Below are positions 7,637-18,630 of a stretch of DNA of 64,000 bases, piece after piece (position 1 is the stretch's first letter; each line of letters opens with the position of its first letter). The position numbers and the translations under genes were made by a program. Under the pieces are notes generated by a model. The model ran no database searches. It worked only from the letters and a program-made list of their open reading frames with translations, and was not told where the DNA came from. Source of the stretch: Prevotellaceae bacterium (GTDB taxonomy: Bacteria > Bacteroidota > Bacteroidia > Bacteroidales > Bacteroidaceae); assembly GCA_028723525.1 (NCBI GenBank), contig JAQYET010000023.1, positions 1-64,000 of the forward strand, in the 5' to 3' direction.

Positions 7637-10600
7637 ATGAGAGCAAAAAGACATTTATTAACAATTTTGTGCTTGTTTGCAGCGATTGCCTATATGCCGC
7701 TGCTCGCACAGACAGATGGTCTGCGTAGGATACCGTCTGCGCAAAAACATGGAAAAGCCGGTTCTATGCTGAATTGGCAAAAGATCAATGAAAACAGGAA
7801 ACAAATTCCTGCAAGAATGAAGACAACCGGACATCCGCTTCTGAGCAACGTTCCGGCTGCACGTCTGCGAGGCAATGTCATCAGTAGTGCATCGTGGGCT
7901 TCGGGAGGAGAAAAGAAATATGGTCTGTACGACTTCACCGCAATGGCAAATCCCGTCCTCACACCGTTCAAGACCAGTGAATATCTAAATGCCAACGGCG
8001 GAGGTGCTTATTATGACGGGAAACTGCATTATATTAACTTTGAAGATACGTGGGGTGCCATTTTTACTTACTATTATGAAGTGGATATGACAACGGGAGA
8101 AATGTCTTCGGGAGAATCGATTTATAATCTTGGACTGCTTGCCACCGACATCGACTACGATCCGGTGGAACAGCGCGTGGTAGGCTGTTTCATGAACGAA
8201 GATTTGGAGACTTACGCACTGGCAGAAGTAAATTATGAAACAAAAACCAAGCGTATCGTCAAACAATTGGATGAGCCATATATGGCAGTGGCATTCAATG
8301 GATCTGGCGAATTGTATGCCATCAACCTCTCCGGGAATTTGTTGAAGATAGACAAGACCAATGGAGAGGAAACACTTGTAGGCTTCACAGGCATCAGACT
8401 CTATGACACATACCAGTCGGCAGCTTTCGACCGGCAAACGGGTACGCTCTACTGGGCCGCTGTGCCGGAAAATGGAGAAACAGGTATCTACACCGTAGAT
8501 CTGACCACAGGAAAGGCTAACCTGATAGACAATTTCCCGGATAATGAACAGGTGGTTTGCCTCACCGTATTGCCACCGCAACCGGCAAAAGATGCTCCTG
8601 CCGCCATTTCTGACTTTAAAGCCGATTTTGGTACCGTTGGAAGTAATGATGGCATGATCAGCTTCACACTGCCAGTCCGGACTGTTGACGATAAGCCCCT
8701 TGCGGGAACCCTTTCGTGGAAAGTCAATGTAAATGGCGAAACATTGCTGACAGGTACCGGTCAGCCGGGTCAGTCGGTGAACAAACCTGTGAGATTGTCA
8801 ACCGGCAACAAACTTTTCACTGTAAGCACAAGTAATGCGGTCGGGACAAGTGCAGAGACCTCAATGAACACTTATGTGGGCTACGATACACCTATCACTC
8901 CTGCCAACGTGCAACTGACATACATGGCTGCCGATAAAAAAGTGAAACTTTCGTGGGATGCCTCAACAATCGGATCGCACAATGGCTATGTGGACAAAAA
9001 TCAACTCACCTATTCCATCGTTCGCTATCCTGCCGGAGACACCTTGGCTGTAAAACTCAAGGAAACCACGGCGATAATCGATGCACCTACCGGTGCGCAG
9101 CAAATCACCAATTACGGTGTAATTGCCGTCAATGGAACCGCCCAAAGCTATCCCGGAATATCAAACAGTATGATGCTGGGCGACGGATTGCCGGTGCCTT
9201 ATGAAGAAACTTTCGACGACGCTTCATCTTTCAACGGCTTTACGGTTGTCAATACCAACAACGACGATAAAATGTGGCAGTATTTTGAAGAAGAGAACAG
9301 TGCCATCTGCCCGGCAAGTATCTGGGAGGACAACAACGACTGGCTGATTACACCGTTCATCCATTTGGACAGCCACTACGCCTATACACTCTCTTTCGAT
9401 GTGAAGGCAAGTATGTATTCTTATCCGCCTGAATTTGATGTAGCTATGGGCATGGCTGAGGATAAACTTACCACCTCGCTCATTCCTACAACTACTGTAA
9501 CGTGGTCGAGCTACAAGAAAGCCTCCTCCGTCATAAAGGTTTCTGATACAGGAGACTATCTCTTTGGCATACACTGCACTACCAAAGTCAACCAGTTCCA
9601 TTTGTTGGTTGACAACATTAAGGTGGAAGTGCTTGCGAATATAGAAGCTCCCGACAGCATCACCAATCTCACGGTGAAAAATCACAACGACGGAAAGGCA
9701 AAGGCAGAAATAACTTTCAAAGCTCCCCGGTTGCGTCTGAACGGATCGGCACTGTCCGGACTGTCCGGTATAGAAGTGTGGCGTGACGATGTAAAGGTGA
9801 AAACTTTTGAAAATCCTGTTCCGGGCGAAACACTCTCGTGGGTTGATGAGCCGGAAACCAGCGGAACCTATACTTATACTTTCAAACCGTTCAACGAGGC
9901 AGGCGAAGGGTTGAATCATCAAATCACAACTATGGTGGGTGAAGACTTGCCGCTCACTCCGCCCAATGTCGTTTTGAAGAGACATGGAAGCGATTTGGTG
10001 CTCACTTGGGACAACCCCGGCAAAAAAGGGAAAAATGGTGGATTTGTGAATGCCGACCAACTAAAATACAATATCTATGACGTGAATGAAATGGGATATC
10101 TCGTGACACCGGCAATGGGTACTGTTTCTGAAACTTCCTACACCATACCAAACGTTGACCAAACTGGTGCAATGCGTACAAAATCCTATGTGGTCACTGC
10201 GGTGAACCAAGCTGGAGAAAGCGGTTTCGGCATTTCGTCGGAAATCGTACTTGGTGATCCCATCGAGGCTCCCCTCAGCGAATCGTTTGCAAATGGAAAC
10301 CTGCACAGTTTCTGGTATTCGACGGGGTCGAGCAACACGGTATTTTTCCCCACAACTATTCGTTCGCAAGACAACGACGGTGGTTGTATGGCTTTCTCTG
10401 CCAATGAGGTCGGTGATGAAGCAGTGCTTAAATCCGGTCGCATTTCGCTGGCTAAAGTAGATGCTCCTTACTTTGCCATGTCATATTATGCTTACCCGGG
10501 AAAGCAAATGTTGCTCTCTATTGAAATTTACGGGGAAGACGACGACCTGCTCACTACAGAATCTATTGATTATGCGACGATGACCGGGGAGGAAGGTTGG

Positions 10601-10876
10601 ATGACTGCTACAATAGACTTGTCGGCATTCAAGGAACAGAAGTTTATCAGAATATTCATTCGTGCCAAGAACCAAGATACGGAGAAAACCACATTCATAG
10701 ACAATCTGCGGGTGGACGGTGGCAAGACACAGGGTATTGACATGCTGTTTGGAAACGACTCTCCTGTGAATGTCTATTCTATCGATGGTGTTTTGGTACG
10801 AAGCAACGCCACTTCACTGCAAGGATTGCCAAAAGGTGTCTATATTGCAGGTGACAAGAAAGTGGTTGTCAGATGA
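7637..10876 (+). CDS. Large exported protein with fibronectin type III-like and anchor-J-like domains
   Basis: 1079 residues from ATG 7637, chosen because MRAKRHLLTILCLFAAIAYMP is a clear signal peptide; an upstream in-frame ATG at 7577 would bury it. Residues about 70-310 form a beta-rich region of repeating GxLYxI motifs, perhaps a propeller. Fibronectin-III-like stretches follow (for example around 420-510, 680-760 and 780-860). Two segments resemble choice-of-anchor J (MAM-like) domains: about 520-680 (YEETFDD ... NDWLITPFI) and about 877-1040 (LSESF ... FIDNLRV). The tail VYSIDGVLVRS ... GVYIAGDKKVVVR looks like a type IX secretion sorting domain. A surface or secreted adhesin or matrix protein is likely. 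Confidence 0.82.
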   Translation: MRAKRHLLTILCLFAAIAYMPLLAQTDGLRRIPSAQKHGKAGSMLNWQKINENRKQIPARMKTTGHPLLSNVPAARLRGNVISSASWASGGEKKYGLYDFTAMANPVLTPFKTSEYLNANGGGAYYDGKLHYINFEDTWGAIFTYYYEVDMTTGEMSSGESIYNLGLLATDIDYDPVEQRVVGCFMNEDLETYALAEVNYETKTKRIVKQLDEPYMAVAFNGSGELYAINLSGNLLKIDKTNGEETLVGFTGIRLYDTYQSAAFDRQTGTLYWAAVPENGETGIYTVDLTTGKANLIDNFPDNEQVVCLTVLPPQPAKDAPAAISDFKADFGTVGSNDGMISFTLPVRTVDDKPLAGTLSWKVNVNGETLLTGTGQPGQSVNKPVRLSTGNKLFTVSTSNAVGTSAETSMNTYVGYDTPITPANVQLTYMAADKKVKLSWDASTIGSHNGYVDKNQLTYSIVRYPAGDTLAVKLKETTAIIDAPTGAQQITNYGVIAVNGTAQSYPGISNSMMLGDGLPVPYEETFDDASSFNGFTVVNTNNDDKMWQYFEEENSAICPASIWEDNNDWLITPFIHLDSHYAYTLSFDVKASMYSYPPEFDVAMGMAEDKLTTSLIPTTTVTWSSYKKASSVIKVSDTGDYLFGIHCTTKVNQFHLLVDNIKVEVLANIEAPDSITNLTVKNHNDGKAKAEITFKAPRLRLNGSALSGLSGIEVWRDDVKVKTFENPVPGETLSWVDEPETSGTYTYTFKPFNEAGEGLNHQITTMVGEDLPLTPPNVVLKRHGSDLVLTWDNPGKKGKNGGFVNADQLKYNIYDVNEMGYLVTPAMGTVSETSYTIPNVDQTGAMRTKSYVVTAVNQAGESGFGISSEIVLGDPIEAPLSESFANGNLHSFWYSTGSSNTVFFPTTIRSQDNDGGCMAFSANEVGDEAVLKSGRISLAKVDAPYFAMSYYAYPGKQMLLSIEIYGEDDDLLTTESIDYATMTGEEGWMTATIDLSAFKEQKFIRIFIRAKNQDTEKTTFIDNLRVDGGKTQGIDMLFGNDSPVNVYSIDGVLVRSNATSLQGLPKGVYIAGDKKVVVR

Positions 10877-10911
10877 GTTGTTTCAGCAATCTGACAATAG
10901 CATATAAAAAC

Positions 10912-10952
10912 ATATTGAGGGGTATCTGTTTCTTTGCGATACCCCTCAATAT
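10912..10952. terminator. Bidirectional terminator
   Basis: A perfect 15-bp stem (ATATTGAGGGGTATC at 10912-10926 with GATACCCCTCAATAT at 10938-10952) lies between two convergent genes. The T run is better on the minus strand (TTTTTATATG). Confidence 0.85.
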
Positions 10953-10960
10953 TTAAACAT

Positions 10961-11045
10961 CGAGATAACTATCGCTTGCACGTTAGCGACATAATGCAGC
11001 GCGTTTTGAAATACGGCGCAGAGTAAAATCACGATTTTGCGACGT
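10961..11045 (+). repeat. Intergenic repeat, copy B (shortened)
   Basis: GAGATAACTATCGCTTGCAC and the following 60 bases match copy A at 7037 with scattered differences. The palindromic units are reduced to one degenerate AAAATCACGATTTT. Confidence 0.65.
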
Positions 11046-11132
11046 GGGATATATGCTTTTGTGGAGCTATTAAGGGTGAATGGGTATGAGTCAGGCAGAG
11101 ATTTGGGGGATTGGAAGCAAATTACTAAACGG

Positions 11133-12596
11133 TTAAGGGGTTACATTGTCGGTGCTTAGTCCCATGCTCTTTGCCTTTTCCATTAGCAGTTGCATCAGCG
11201 GTTCGCGCTCGTTGGCAACATGGTTGTCGAGCACGGCTTCTTTCAGGCATTTCTTGAGTTCGCCCACCTCGCGCGAGGGTTTCAGTCCGAACATCTGCAT
11301 TATCTCATTGCCGTCTATCACCGGTTGCAACTGACGCTTATAGTCGTCTTCCTTTAGTTTGGAAAGTTTTTCGCGCACAAGGCGGAAGTTGTCGCGGAAA
11401 CGAGCCTTGCGCACCTCGTTCTTTGAGGTGATGTCTGCCTCGCACAGCGTCATGAGGCTGTCGATGTCGGTGTCGGCGTCGTTGATAAGTCGGCGCACTG
11501 CGCTGTCGGTCACTTCCTCGTCGGCAATCACTATAGGGCGCATGTGCAGGTCAACCATTTTCTGCACGAACTTCATCTTTGAGTCGAGCGGCAGTTTTAT
11601 GCGACGGAATATCTTAGGAACCATTCTCGCCCCGATGTAGTTATGATTGTGGAACGACCACCCCACTCCGCTATCCCAGCGTTTGCTCTTGGGCTTACCC
11701 ACATCGTGAAGTATGGCAGCCCAGCGCATCCAAAGCGAATTATCGTCGCTTGCCGCCACGTTGTCGAGCACCTCAAGGGTGTGGTAGAAATTGTTTTTGT
11801 GGGATTTTCCGTTACGCGTCTCCACAATGTCGAGGGCGCAAAGTTCCGGGAGAATGTATTGCAGCAGACCGGCGCGGTAAAGGTCGTAGATGCCCCGGCT
11901 CGGCGTGTCGGTCATTATAATTTTGTTGAGTTCCTCCTGTATTCGCTCTCCGCTGATAATCTTCAGTCGATGGGCGTTGCGCAGGAGGGCATCGAAAGTT
12001 TCTTCTTCGATGGCAAACTTCAACTGCGCCGAGAACCTCACGCAACGAAGCATGCGCAGAGGGTCGTCGGAAAAAGTGATGTCGGGGTCGAGAGGCGTGC
12101 GTATTACCTTGTCTTCCATGTCGTAGATGCCGTCGAAAGGATCTACGAGTTCGCCGAAACGCTCTTTGTTAAGGCATATCGCGAGGGCATTTATGGTGAA
12201 GTCGCGACGGTTTTGGTCGTCTTCCAATGTCCCGTTTTCCACTATCGGCTTGCGCGAGTCGTGGCTGTAGCTCTCCTTTCTTGCCCCGACGAACTCGACC
12301 TCTATTTGCTGAGCGGGATTGGTTGAGTGAAACTTCACCTGTGCGGTTCCGAAATTGCGGAATACACTGAGGTGTGCCCGCCTGCCGAGACGCTTTTTCA
12401 GTTCGGTTGCCACGGCTATACCGCTCCCCACAACCACTACATCGATGTCGTTTGACGGTCGTTCAAGGAATATGTCGCGCACGAAACCACCCACGACATA
12501 ACATTCCACTCCGAGGGAGTCGGCAACATCAGAGATATTGCGGAATATGTCTTTGTCAAGAATTTGAGCCAGTTCGTTATCGCTATACAATCTCAT
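11133..12596 (-). CDS. cca: CCA tRNA nucleotidyltransferase with HD domain
   Basis: 487 residues from ATG 12596 (MRLYSDNELAQ). The nucleotidyltransferase head has VVGGFVRD near residue 36, the metal-binding SNDIDVVVVG near 49 and RRDFTINALAI near 133. An HD phosphohydrolase domain follows (ILHDVGKP). The enzyme adds or repairs the 3' CCA of tRNA; poly(A) polymerases share the fold, so the assignment rests on family resemblance. The neighbour is a DUF3467 gene, 52 nt upstream on the same strand. A TTG two codons ahead is a less likely start. Confidence 0.88.
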   Translation of the reverse strand: MRLYSDNELAQILDKDIFRNISDVADSLGVECYVVGGFVRDIFLERPSNDIDVVVVGSGIAVATELKKRLGRRAHLSVFRNFGTAQVKFHSTNPAQQIEVEFVGARKESYSHDSRKPIVENGTLEDDQNRRDFTINALAICLNKERFGELVDPFDGIYDMEDKVIRTPLDPDITFSDDPLRMLRCVRFSAQLKFAIEEETFDALLRNAHRLKIISGERIQEELNKIIMTDTPSRGIYDLYRAGLLQYILPELCALDIVETRNGKSHKNNFYHTLEVLDNVAASDDNSLWMRWAAILHDVGKPKSKRWDSGVGWSFHNHNYIGARMVPKIFRRIKLPLDSKMKFVQKMVDLHMRPIVIADEEVTDSAVRRLINDADTDIDSLMTLCEADITSKNEVRKARFRDNFRLVREKLSKLKEDDYKRQLQPVIDGNEIMQMFGLKPSREVGELKKCLKEAVLDNHVANEREPLMQLLMEKAKSMGLSTDNVTP

Positions 12597-12648
12597 ACGC
12601 AACAGAAAATGGGACTTTGACTAATGGGAAACGACCGGTGGCGAAGTT

Positions 12649-12969
12649 TTATGCCTCGGGTTTACCGCTGCCGAACGGGGCTATTGTGCGTGGCTGCTGG
12701 TTGGGAATTTGTATCTTTCCGAACTGTGTTTCATAACGCATGATATTCTCCTGCAATGCCTGCAACAGACGTTTTGCATGCTCCGGGGCAAGGATTACAC
12801 GGCTCTTTACCTGTGCCTTAGGTACACCGGGGAGTATCCGGGCGAAGTCGAGGACGAAATCGCTGCTCGAATGTGTTATTATGGCGAAGTTGGCATACTG
12901 TCCCTGTGCCACGTCCTGCGGCAGTTCCATTTGCAAACCGCCCTGCTGATTGTTGTTCTTCTCTTCCAT
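12649..12969 (-). CDS. DUF3467 family protein
   Basis: 106 residues. The core GQYANFAIITHSSSDFVLDF, then LPGVPKAQVKSRVILAP and HAKRLLQALQENI is the DUF3467 signature. No signal peptide or membrane segment, so cytoplasmic. The molecular role of this family is not known; in Bacteroidota it often sits close to rpoC, and here it follows trpS and rpoC on the same strand. Confidence 0.88.
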   Translation of the reverse strand: MEEKNNNQQGGLQMELPQDVAQGQYANFAIITHSSSDFVLDFARILPGVPKAQVKSRVILAPEHAKRLLQALQENIMRYETQFGKIQIPNQQPRTIAPFGSGKPEA

Positions 12970-13019
12970 ATTGGTATATTTTCGTTGTTCTTAAAATTGT
13001 ATTTACAAAACAAAAGTCT

Positions 13020-14165
<1,146 letters not shown>

Positions 14166-14200
14166 TCACATACAAAGAAAAACGGCTTATTGGCAAAAAA

Positions 14201-14237
14201 AATCCCGAAGATGCGTGATGCACCTTCGGGATTTTTT
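14201..14237 (-). terminator. Terminator of the rpoBC operon
   Basis: A 10-bp stem AATCCCGAAG (14201-14210) with CTTCGGGATT (14224-14233). On the minus strand it is followed by eight T, 20 nt after the rpoC stop codon. Confidence 0.93.
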
Positions 14238-14257
14238 ATCCATAAATACTGCGAATA

Positions 14258-17200
14258 TTATTCTTCGCTCTCCTTTCCTGAAAGGTCGAGAACGTTCTTC
14301 TTGTTAGCCTGTGCGCGCTCGTAATCTTCACGTGAGCCGACCATTACTTTGTCGAACTCGCGGAGACCTGTACCGGCAGGTATCAGGTGACCACAGATTA
14401 CATTTTCCTTCATGCCGTCAAGATAATCCACCTTTCCACGTATAGCTGCCTCGTTGAGCACCTTTGTGGTCTCTTGGAACGATGCTGCAGACATGAAACT
14501 CTTGGTCTGTAATGCTGCGCGAGTGATACCTTGGAGTATCTGGGTGGAGGTTGCCGGCACGGCATCGCGTACCTGAACCAGACGCAAGTCACGGCGTTTC
14601 AGGCTTGAGTTCTCGTCGCGCAACTTGCGTGCCGATATTATCTGTCCTCTATGCAGTGTCTCGCTGTCACCCGGGTCTTCTACATATTTTTTGCCCCAGA
14701 TGCGGTCGTTCTCGTCAATAAAATCGAGTTTGTCAACCACTTCCTGCTCAAGGAATGTGGTATCGCCCGGTTCGTTAATCTGTACTTTGCGCATCATCTG
14801 TCGGACTATGATTTCAAAGTGCTTGTCGTTGATTTTCACACCCTGCAGACGATACACATCCTGCACCTCGTTAACGATGTATTCCTGAACGGCAGTAGGA
14901 CCCTTTATGGCAAGGATGTCGTTCGGAGTTATCACGCCGTCGGAAAGTGGTGTTCCGGCACGTACGGCATCGTGCTCCTGAACCAATATCTGCTTTGATA
15001 GCGAAACGAGATACTTGCTCTGCTCCCCGGTCTTTGAAGTGACGATGATTTCTCTGTTTCCGCGCTTCACCTTGCCCATTGTAACCTCTCCGTCGATTTC
15101 AGAAACGACAGCAGGATTGCTCGGATTGCGCGCCTCGAAGAGTTCGGTAACGCGCGGCAGACCACCGGTAATGTCACCACCCATATTCACCGTGCGCGGT
15201 ATCTTCACGAGAGTGGTACCGGTCTTAACTACCTGTCCGTCCTCAACTATTACGTGTCCTCCCACAGGGAAACTGTAGGTTCCGATGACAACGCCTTCTG
15301 AATTTAGTACGTCGCAGGTAGGAACGCGCGTATGGTCTTTCGACTCGATGATGATTTTCTCTGTAAGACCGGTTGTTTCATCGGTCTCTGCCTTATATGT
15401 TGTTCCCTCTACTACATTCTGGAAACGCAGCGTTCCGGCATATTCGGTAACGATCACGGCGTTGAACGGATCCCACTTTGCCACGAGGTCGCCTTTCTTC
15501 ACTTCAGACTTGTTGGTGAAATAGAGCGAAGAACCGTAAGGCACGGGGACTGTGGAGAGCACTATTCCGGTGTTGACATCCACGAAGCGAGCCTCTGCCA
15601 GTCGGCTGACAACCATTTTGCAGTTGACTTCGCCATGCTCACCCTGTTCAACGAACGGCACGGCACGGATTTCCTCAAACTCGATGCGGCTGTCGCTCTT
15701 TGCCACGATGCTTGCATTGGCTGCGGCACCACCTGCCACACCACCGGCATGGAAAGTGCGGAGAGTAAGCTGTGTTCCCGGTTCACCGATAGCCTGAGCA
15801 GCAATTACGCCGACAGCTTCGCCTTTGTGAACCATGCGTTGTGTGGCGAGGTTACGACCGTAACACTTCATGCAGACACCCTTCTTGCTCTCGCAGGTAA
15901 GCACAGAGCGGATTTCAACCATTTCGATAGGCGAGTCCTCTATGGCACGCGCTACCTTCTCGTTGATTTCCTCGCCGGCAGCAACGATTAGTTCGCCGGT
16001 GGAAGGATGGGTGATGTCGTGAACGGAAACACGCCCGAGAATACGTTCGTAGAGAGTAGATATTACTTCCTCACCATTCTTCAGTGCTGTACACTCAAGA
16101 CCGCGCAACGTTCCGCAATCCTCATCGTTGATTATAACGTCGTGGCTTACGTCAACAAGACGCCTTGTAAGATAACCTGCGTCGGCAGTCTTCATAGCGG
16201 TGTCGGCAAGACCCTTACGTGCACCGTGGGTAGAGATGAAGTATTCAAGCACCGACATGCCCTCCTTGAAGTTGGAAAGAATTGGGTTTTCGATAGTACC
16301 GCGTCCCTCTGCACCGGCTTTCTGTGGTTTTGCCATAAGACCACGCATACCGGCAAGCTGCTTAATCTGATCCTTAGAACCGCGGGCACCGGAGTCAAGC
16401 ATCATATATACGGCATTGAAACCTTGGTCAGCCTCTGTCATCTGCTTGAGGAGGATATCTCCGAGACGGTTGTTAACGTGTGTCCATGTGTCAATAACCT
16501 GATTGTAACGCTCGTTGTCGGTTATAAATCCCATGTTGTAGTTATCTCGGATTGCCTGCACCTCATCGTTACCTTTCTGCACAAGTTCTTCCTTTTCCTT
16601 AGGAATGATGATGTCGTCAAGGTTGAACGAAAGTCCGGCAAGGTATGCCATGCGGTATCCGAGGTTCTTTATTCCGTCAAGGAACTCGCACGCCTCTGCA
16701 AAACCAACCTTGTTGATAACATCGGCGATGATGTCGCGGAGAGACTTCTTGGATATAATCTTATTGACAAAGCCCACCTCTTCAGGGATAATTCCGTTTA
16801 CTATCACGCGACCAACTGATGTTTCCACCATGCGGTCAACGAGATTACCTTTCTCGTCAAGGTCTTTTACGATAACCTTAACCTGAGAGTGGAGGTCGCA
16901 CTTGCCTTCATTGAAAGCAATGATAGCCTCTTCGGGACCGTAGAATGTGAGTCCTTCTCCCTTTGCTCCCGGACGTATCTTCGTGATATAATAGAGTCCG
17001 AGCACCATGTCCTGTGACGGCACGGTGATAGGAGCACCATTGGCAGGGTTGAGGATGTTGTGGCTCTGAAGCATCAGCAACTGCGCCTCAAGTATCGCCT
17101 CGTTGCTCAACGGCAGGTGAACAGCCATCTGGTCGCCGTCGAAGTCGGCATTGAACGCCGTACATGCCAGCGGGTGCAACTGTATTGCCTTGCCCTCGAT

Positions 17201-18586
17201 GAGTTTCGGCTGGAATGCCTGAATACCGAGACGGTGAAGTGTAGGGGCACGGTTGAGCAGTACGGGGTGTCCTTTCATCACGTTCTCAAGGATGTCCCAA
17301 ATCACCGGTTCGCGACGGTCAACAATCTTCTTTGCCGATTTCACGGTCTTCACTATACCGCGCTCAATGAGTTTGCGTATTATGAACGGCTTGTAAAGTT
17401 CGGCTGCCATGAGTTTCGGCAGACCGCACTCGCCCATTTTGAGTTCCGGACCTACAACGATTACGGAACGTGCAGAATAGTCAACACGCTTACCCAAAAG
17501 GTTTTGACGGAAACGTCCCTGCTTTCCTTTCAGCGAGTCGGAGAGAGATTTCAACGGTCTGTTGCTCTCGCTCTTCACAGCCGAAGACTTGCGAGAGTTG
17601 TCGAATAATGAGTCAACAGCTTCCTGAAGCATGCGTTTCTCATTGCGGAGAATAACTTCCGGAGCCTTTATTTCCATCAGTCTCTTCAGACGGTTGTTAC
17701 GTATGATTACACGACGATAGAGATCGTTAAGGTCTGATGTAGCGAAGCGACCGCCGTCAAGCGGAACGAGTGGGCGGAGTTCCGGGGGAGTTACCGGCAC
17801 GATTTTCAATATCATCCACTCCGGCTTGTTTATATCCTTGCTCTGTCTGAATGCCTCCACAACCTGCAGACGCTTCAGTGCCTCGGTCTTGCGCTGTTGT
17901 GACGAGTCGGTGTTGGCAAGGTTGCGCAGTTCGAACGATAGGGAGTCGAGCTCGAGACCTTGCAGCAAGTCATAGATAGCCTCTGCGCCCATCTTTGCGA
18001 TGAACTTGTTAGGGTCGCTGTCTTCGAGATACTCATTGTCACCGGGGAGACTGTCCATTATTGAAATGTACTCGTCTTCCGACAACAGGTCGAACTTGTG
18101 CGAACCGTTAAGCTCCATATCCTCTGCGTTTTTCCTTCCCTCCATAACGCCGGGCTGTATTACGATGTACTTCTCGTAATAAATAACAGAGTCGAGTTTT
18201 TTGGTGGGAACTCCGAGCAGATAGCCTATTTTGTTAGGAAGACTGCGGAAATACCAGATGTGGGCAACGGGAACTACGAGTTCGATGTGACCGGTACGTT
18301 CGCGGCGAACCTTCTTTTCCGTAACCTCAACACCGCATCGGTCGCAGACAATTCCCTTGTATCGAATACGCTTATACTTTCCGCAGGCACACTCATAGTC
18401 CTTCGTAGGACCGAAAATTCGCTCACAGAAAAGTCCGTCGCGTTCGGGTTTGTATGTACGATAGTTTATCGTTTCCGGCTTGGTAACCTCGCCAAAACTG
18501 TTTTCGAGGATTTCCTCCGGGGAAGCAAGACCGATGGTAATCTTCGTGAAATTATTCTTTATCTTTGAATCCTTCTTGAATGCCAT
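14258..18586 (-). CDS. rpoC: DNA-directed RNA polymerase subunit beta'
   Basis: 1442 residues. The N-terminal zinc site [20 protein letters not shown] is present, and the catalytic metal-binding loop [12 protein letters not shown] sits near residue 479. The second zinc site ([13 protein letters not shown]) and the trigger-loop region ([18 protein letters not shown]) are intact. It forms the catalytic core with RpoB (gene 45 nt upstream). The short spacer to rpoB carries a run of AATTCTT-like heptamers. Confidence 0.98.
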   Translation of the reverse strand: MAFKKDSKIKNNFTKITIGLASPEEILENSFGEVTKPETINYRTYKPERDGLFCERIFGPTKDYECACGKYKRIRYKGIVCDRCGVEVTEKKVRRERTGHIELVVPVAHIWYFRSLPNKIGYLLGVPTKKLDSVIYYEKYIVIQPGVMEGRKNAEDMELNGSHKFDLLSEDEYISIMDSLPGDNEYLEDSDPNKFIAKMGAEAIYDLLQGLELDSLSFELRNLANTDSSQQRKTEALKRLQVVEAFRQSKDINKPEWMILKIVPVTPPELRPLVPLDGGRFATSDLNDLYRRVIIRNNRLKRLMEIKAPEVILRNEKRMLQEAVDSLFDNSRKSSAVKSESNRPLKSLSDSLKGKQGRFRQNLLGKRVDYSARSVIVVGPELKMGECGLPKLMAAELYKPFIIRKLIERGIVKTVKSAKKIVDRREPVIWDILENVMKGHPVLLNRAPTLHRLGIQAFQPKLIEGKAIQLHPLACTAFNADFDGDQMAVHLPLSNEAILEAQLLMLQSHNILNPANGAPITVPSQDMVLGLYYITKIRPGAKGEGLTFYGPEEAIIAFNEGKCDLHSQVKVIVKDLDEKGNLVDRMVETSVGRVIVNGIIPEEVGFVNKIISKKSLRDIIADVINKVGFAEACEFLDGIKNLGYRMAYLAGLSFNLDDIIIPKEKEELVQKGNDEVQAIRDNYNMGFITDNERYNQVIDTWTHVNNRLGDILLKQMTEADQGFNAVYMMLDSGARGSKDQIKQLAGMRGLMAKPQKAGAEGRGTIENPILSNFKEGMSVLEYFISTHGARKGLADTAMKTADAGYLTRRLVDVSHDVIINDEDCGTLRGLECTALKNGEEVISTLYERILGRVSVHDITHPSTGELIVAAGEEINEKVARAIEDSPIEMVEIRSVLTCESKKGVCMKCYGRNLATQRMVHKGEAVGVIAAQAIGEPGTQLTLRTFHAGGVAGGAAANASIVAKSDSRIEFEEIRAVPFVEQGEHGEVNCKMVVSRLAEARFVDVNTGIVLSTVPVPYGSSLYFTNKSEVKKGDLVAKWDPFNAVIVTEYAGTLRFQNVVEGTTYKAETDETTGLTEKIIIESKDHTRVPTCDVLNSEGVVIGTYSFPVGGHVIVEDGQVVKTGTTLVKIPRTVNMGGDITGGLPRVTELFEARNPSNPAVVSEIDGEVTMGKVKRGNREIIVTSKTGEQSKYLVSLSKQILVQEHDAVRAGTPLSDGVITPNDILAIKGPTAVQEYIVNEVQDVYRLQGVKINDKHFEIIVRQMMRKVQINEPGDTTFLEQEVVDKLDFIDENDRIWGKKYVEDPGDSETLHRGQIISARKLRDENSSLKRRDLRLVQVRDAVPATSTQILQGITRAALQTKSFMSAASFQETTKVLNEAAIRGKVDYLDGMKENVICGHLIPAGTGLREFDKVMVGSREDYERAQANKKNVLDLSGKESEE

Positions 18587-18630
18587 ATTTCAATTCTTAA
18601 TTCTTGAGTTCTTAATTCCTAAATTGAATT
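18587..18630. repeat. Heptamer repeat in the rpoB-rpoC spacer
   Basis: The 44-nt spacer is mostly AATTCTT, AATTCTT, GAGTTCTT, AATTCCT, a short tandem repeat. It does not look like a terminator or promoter. Confidence 0.5.
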
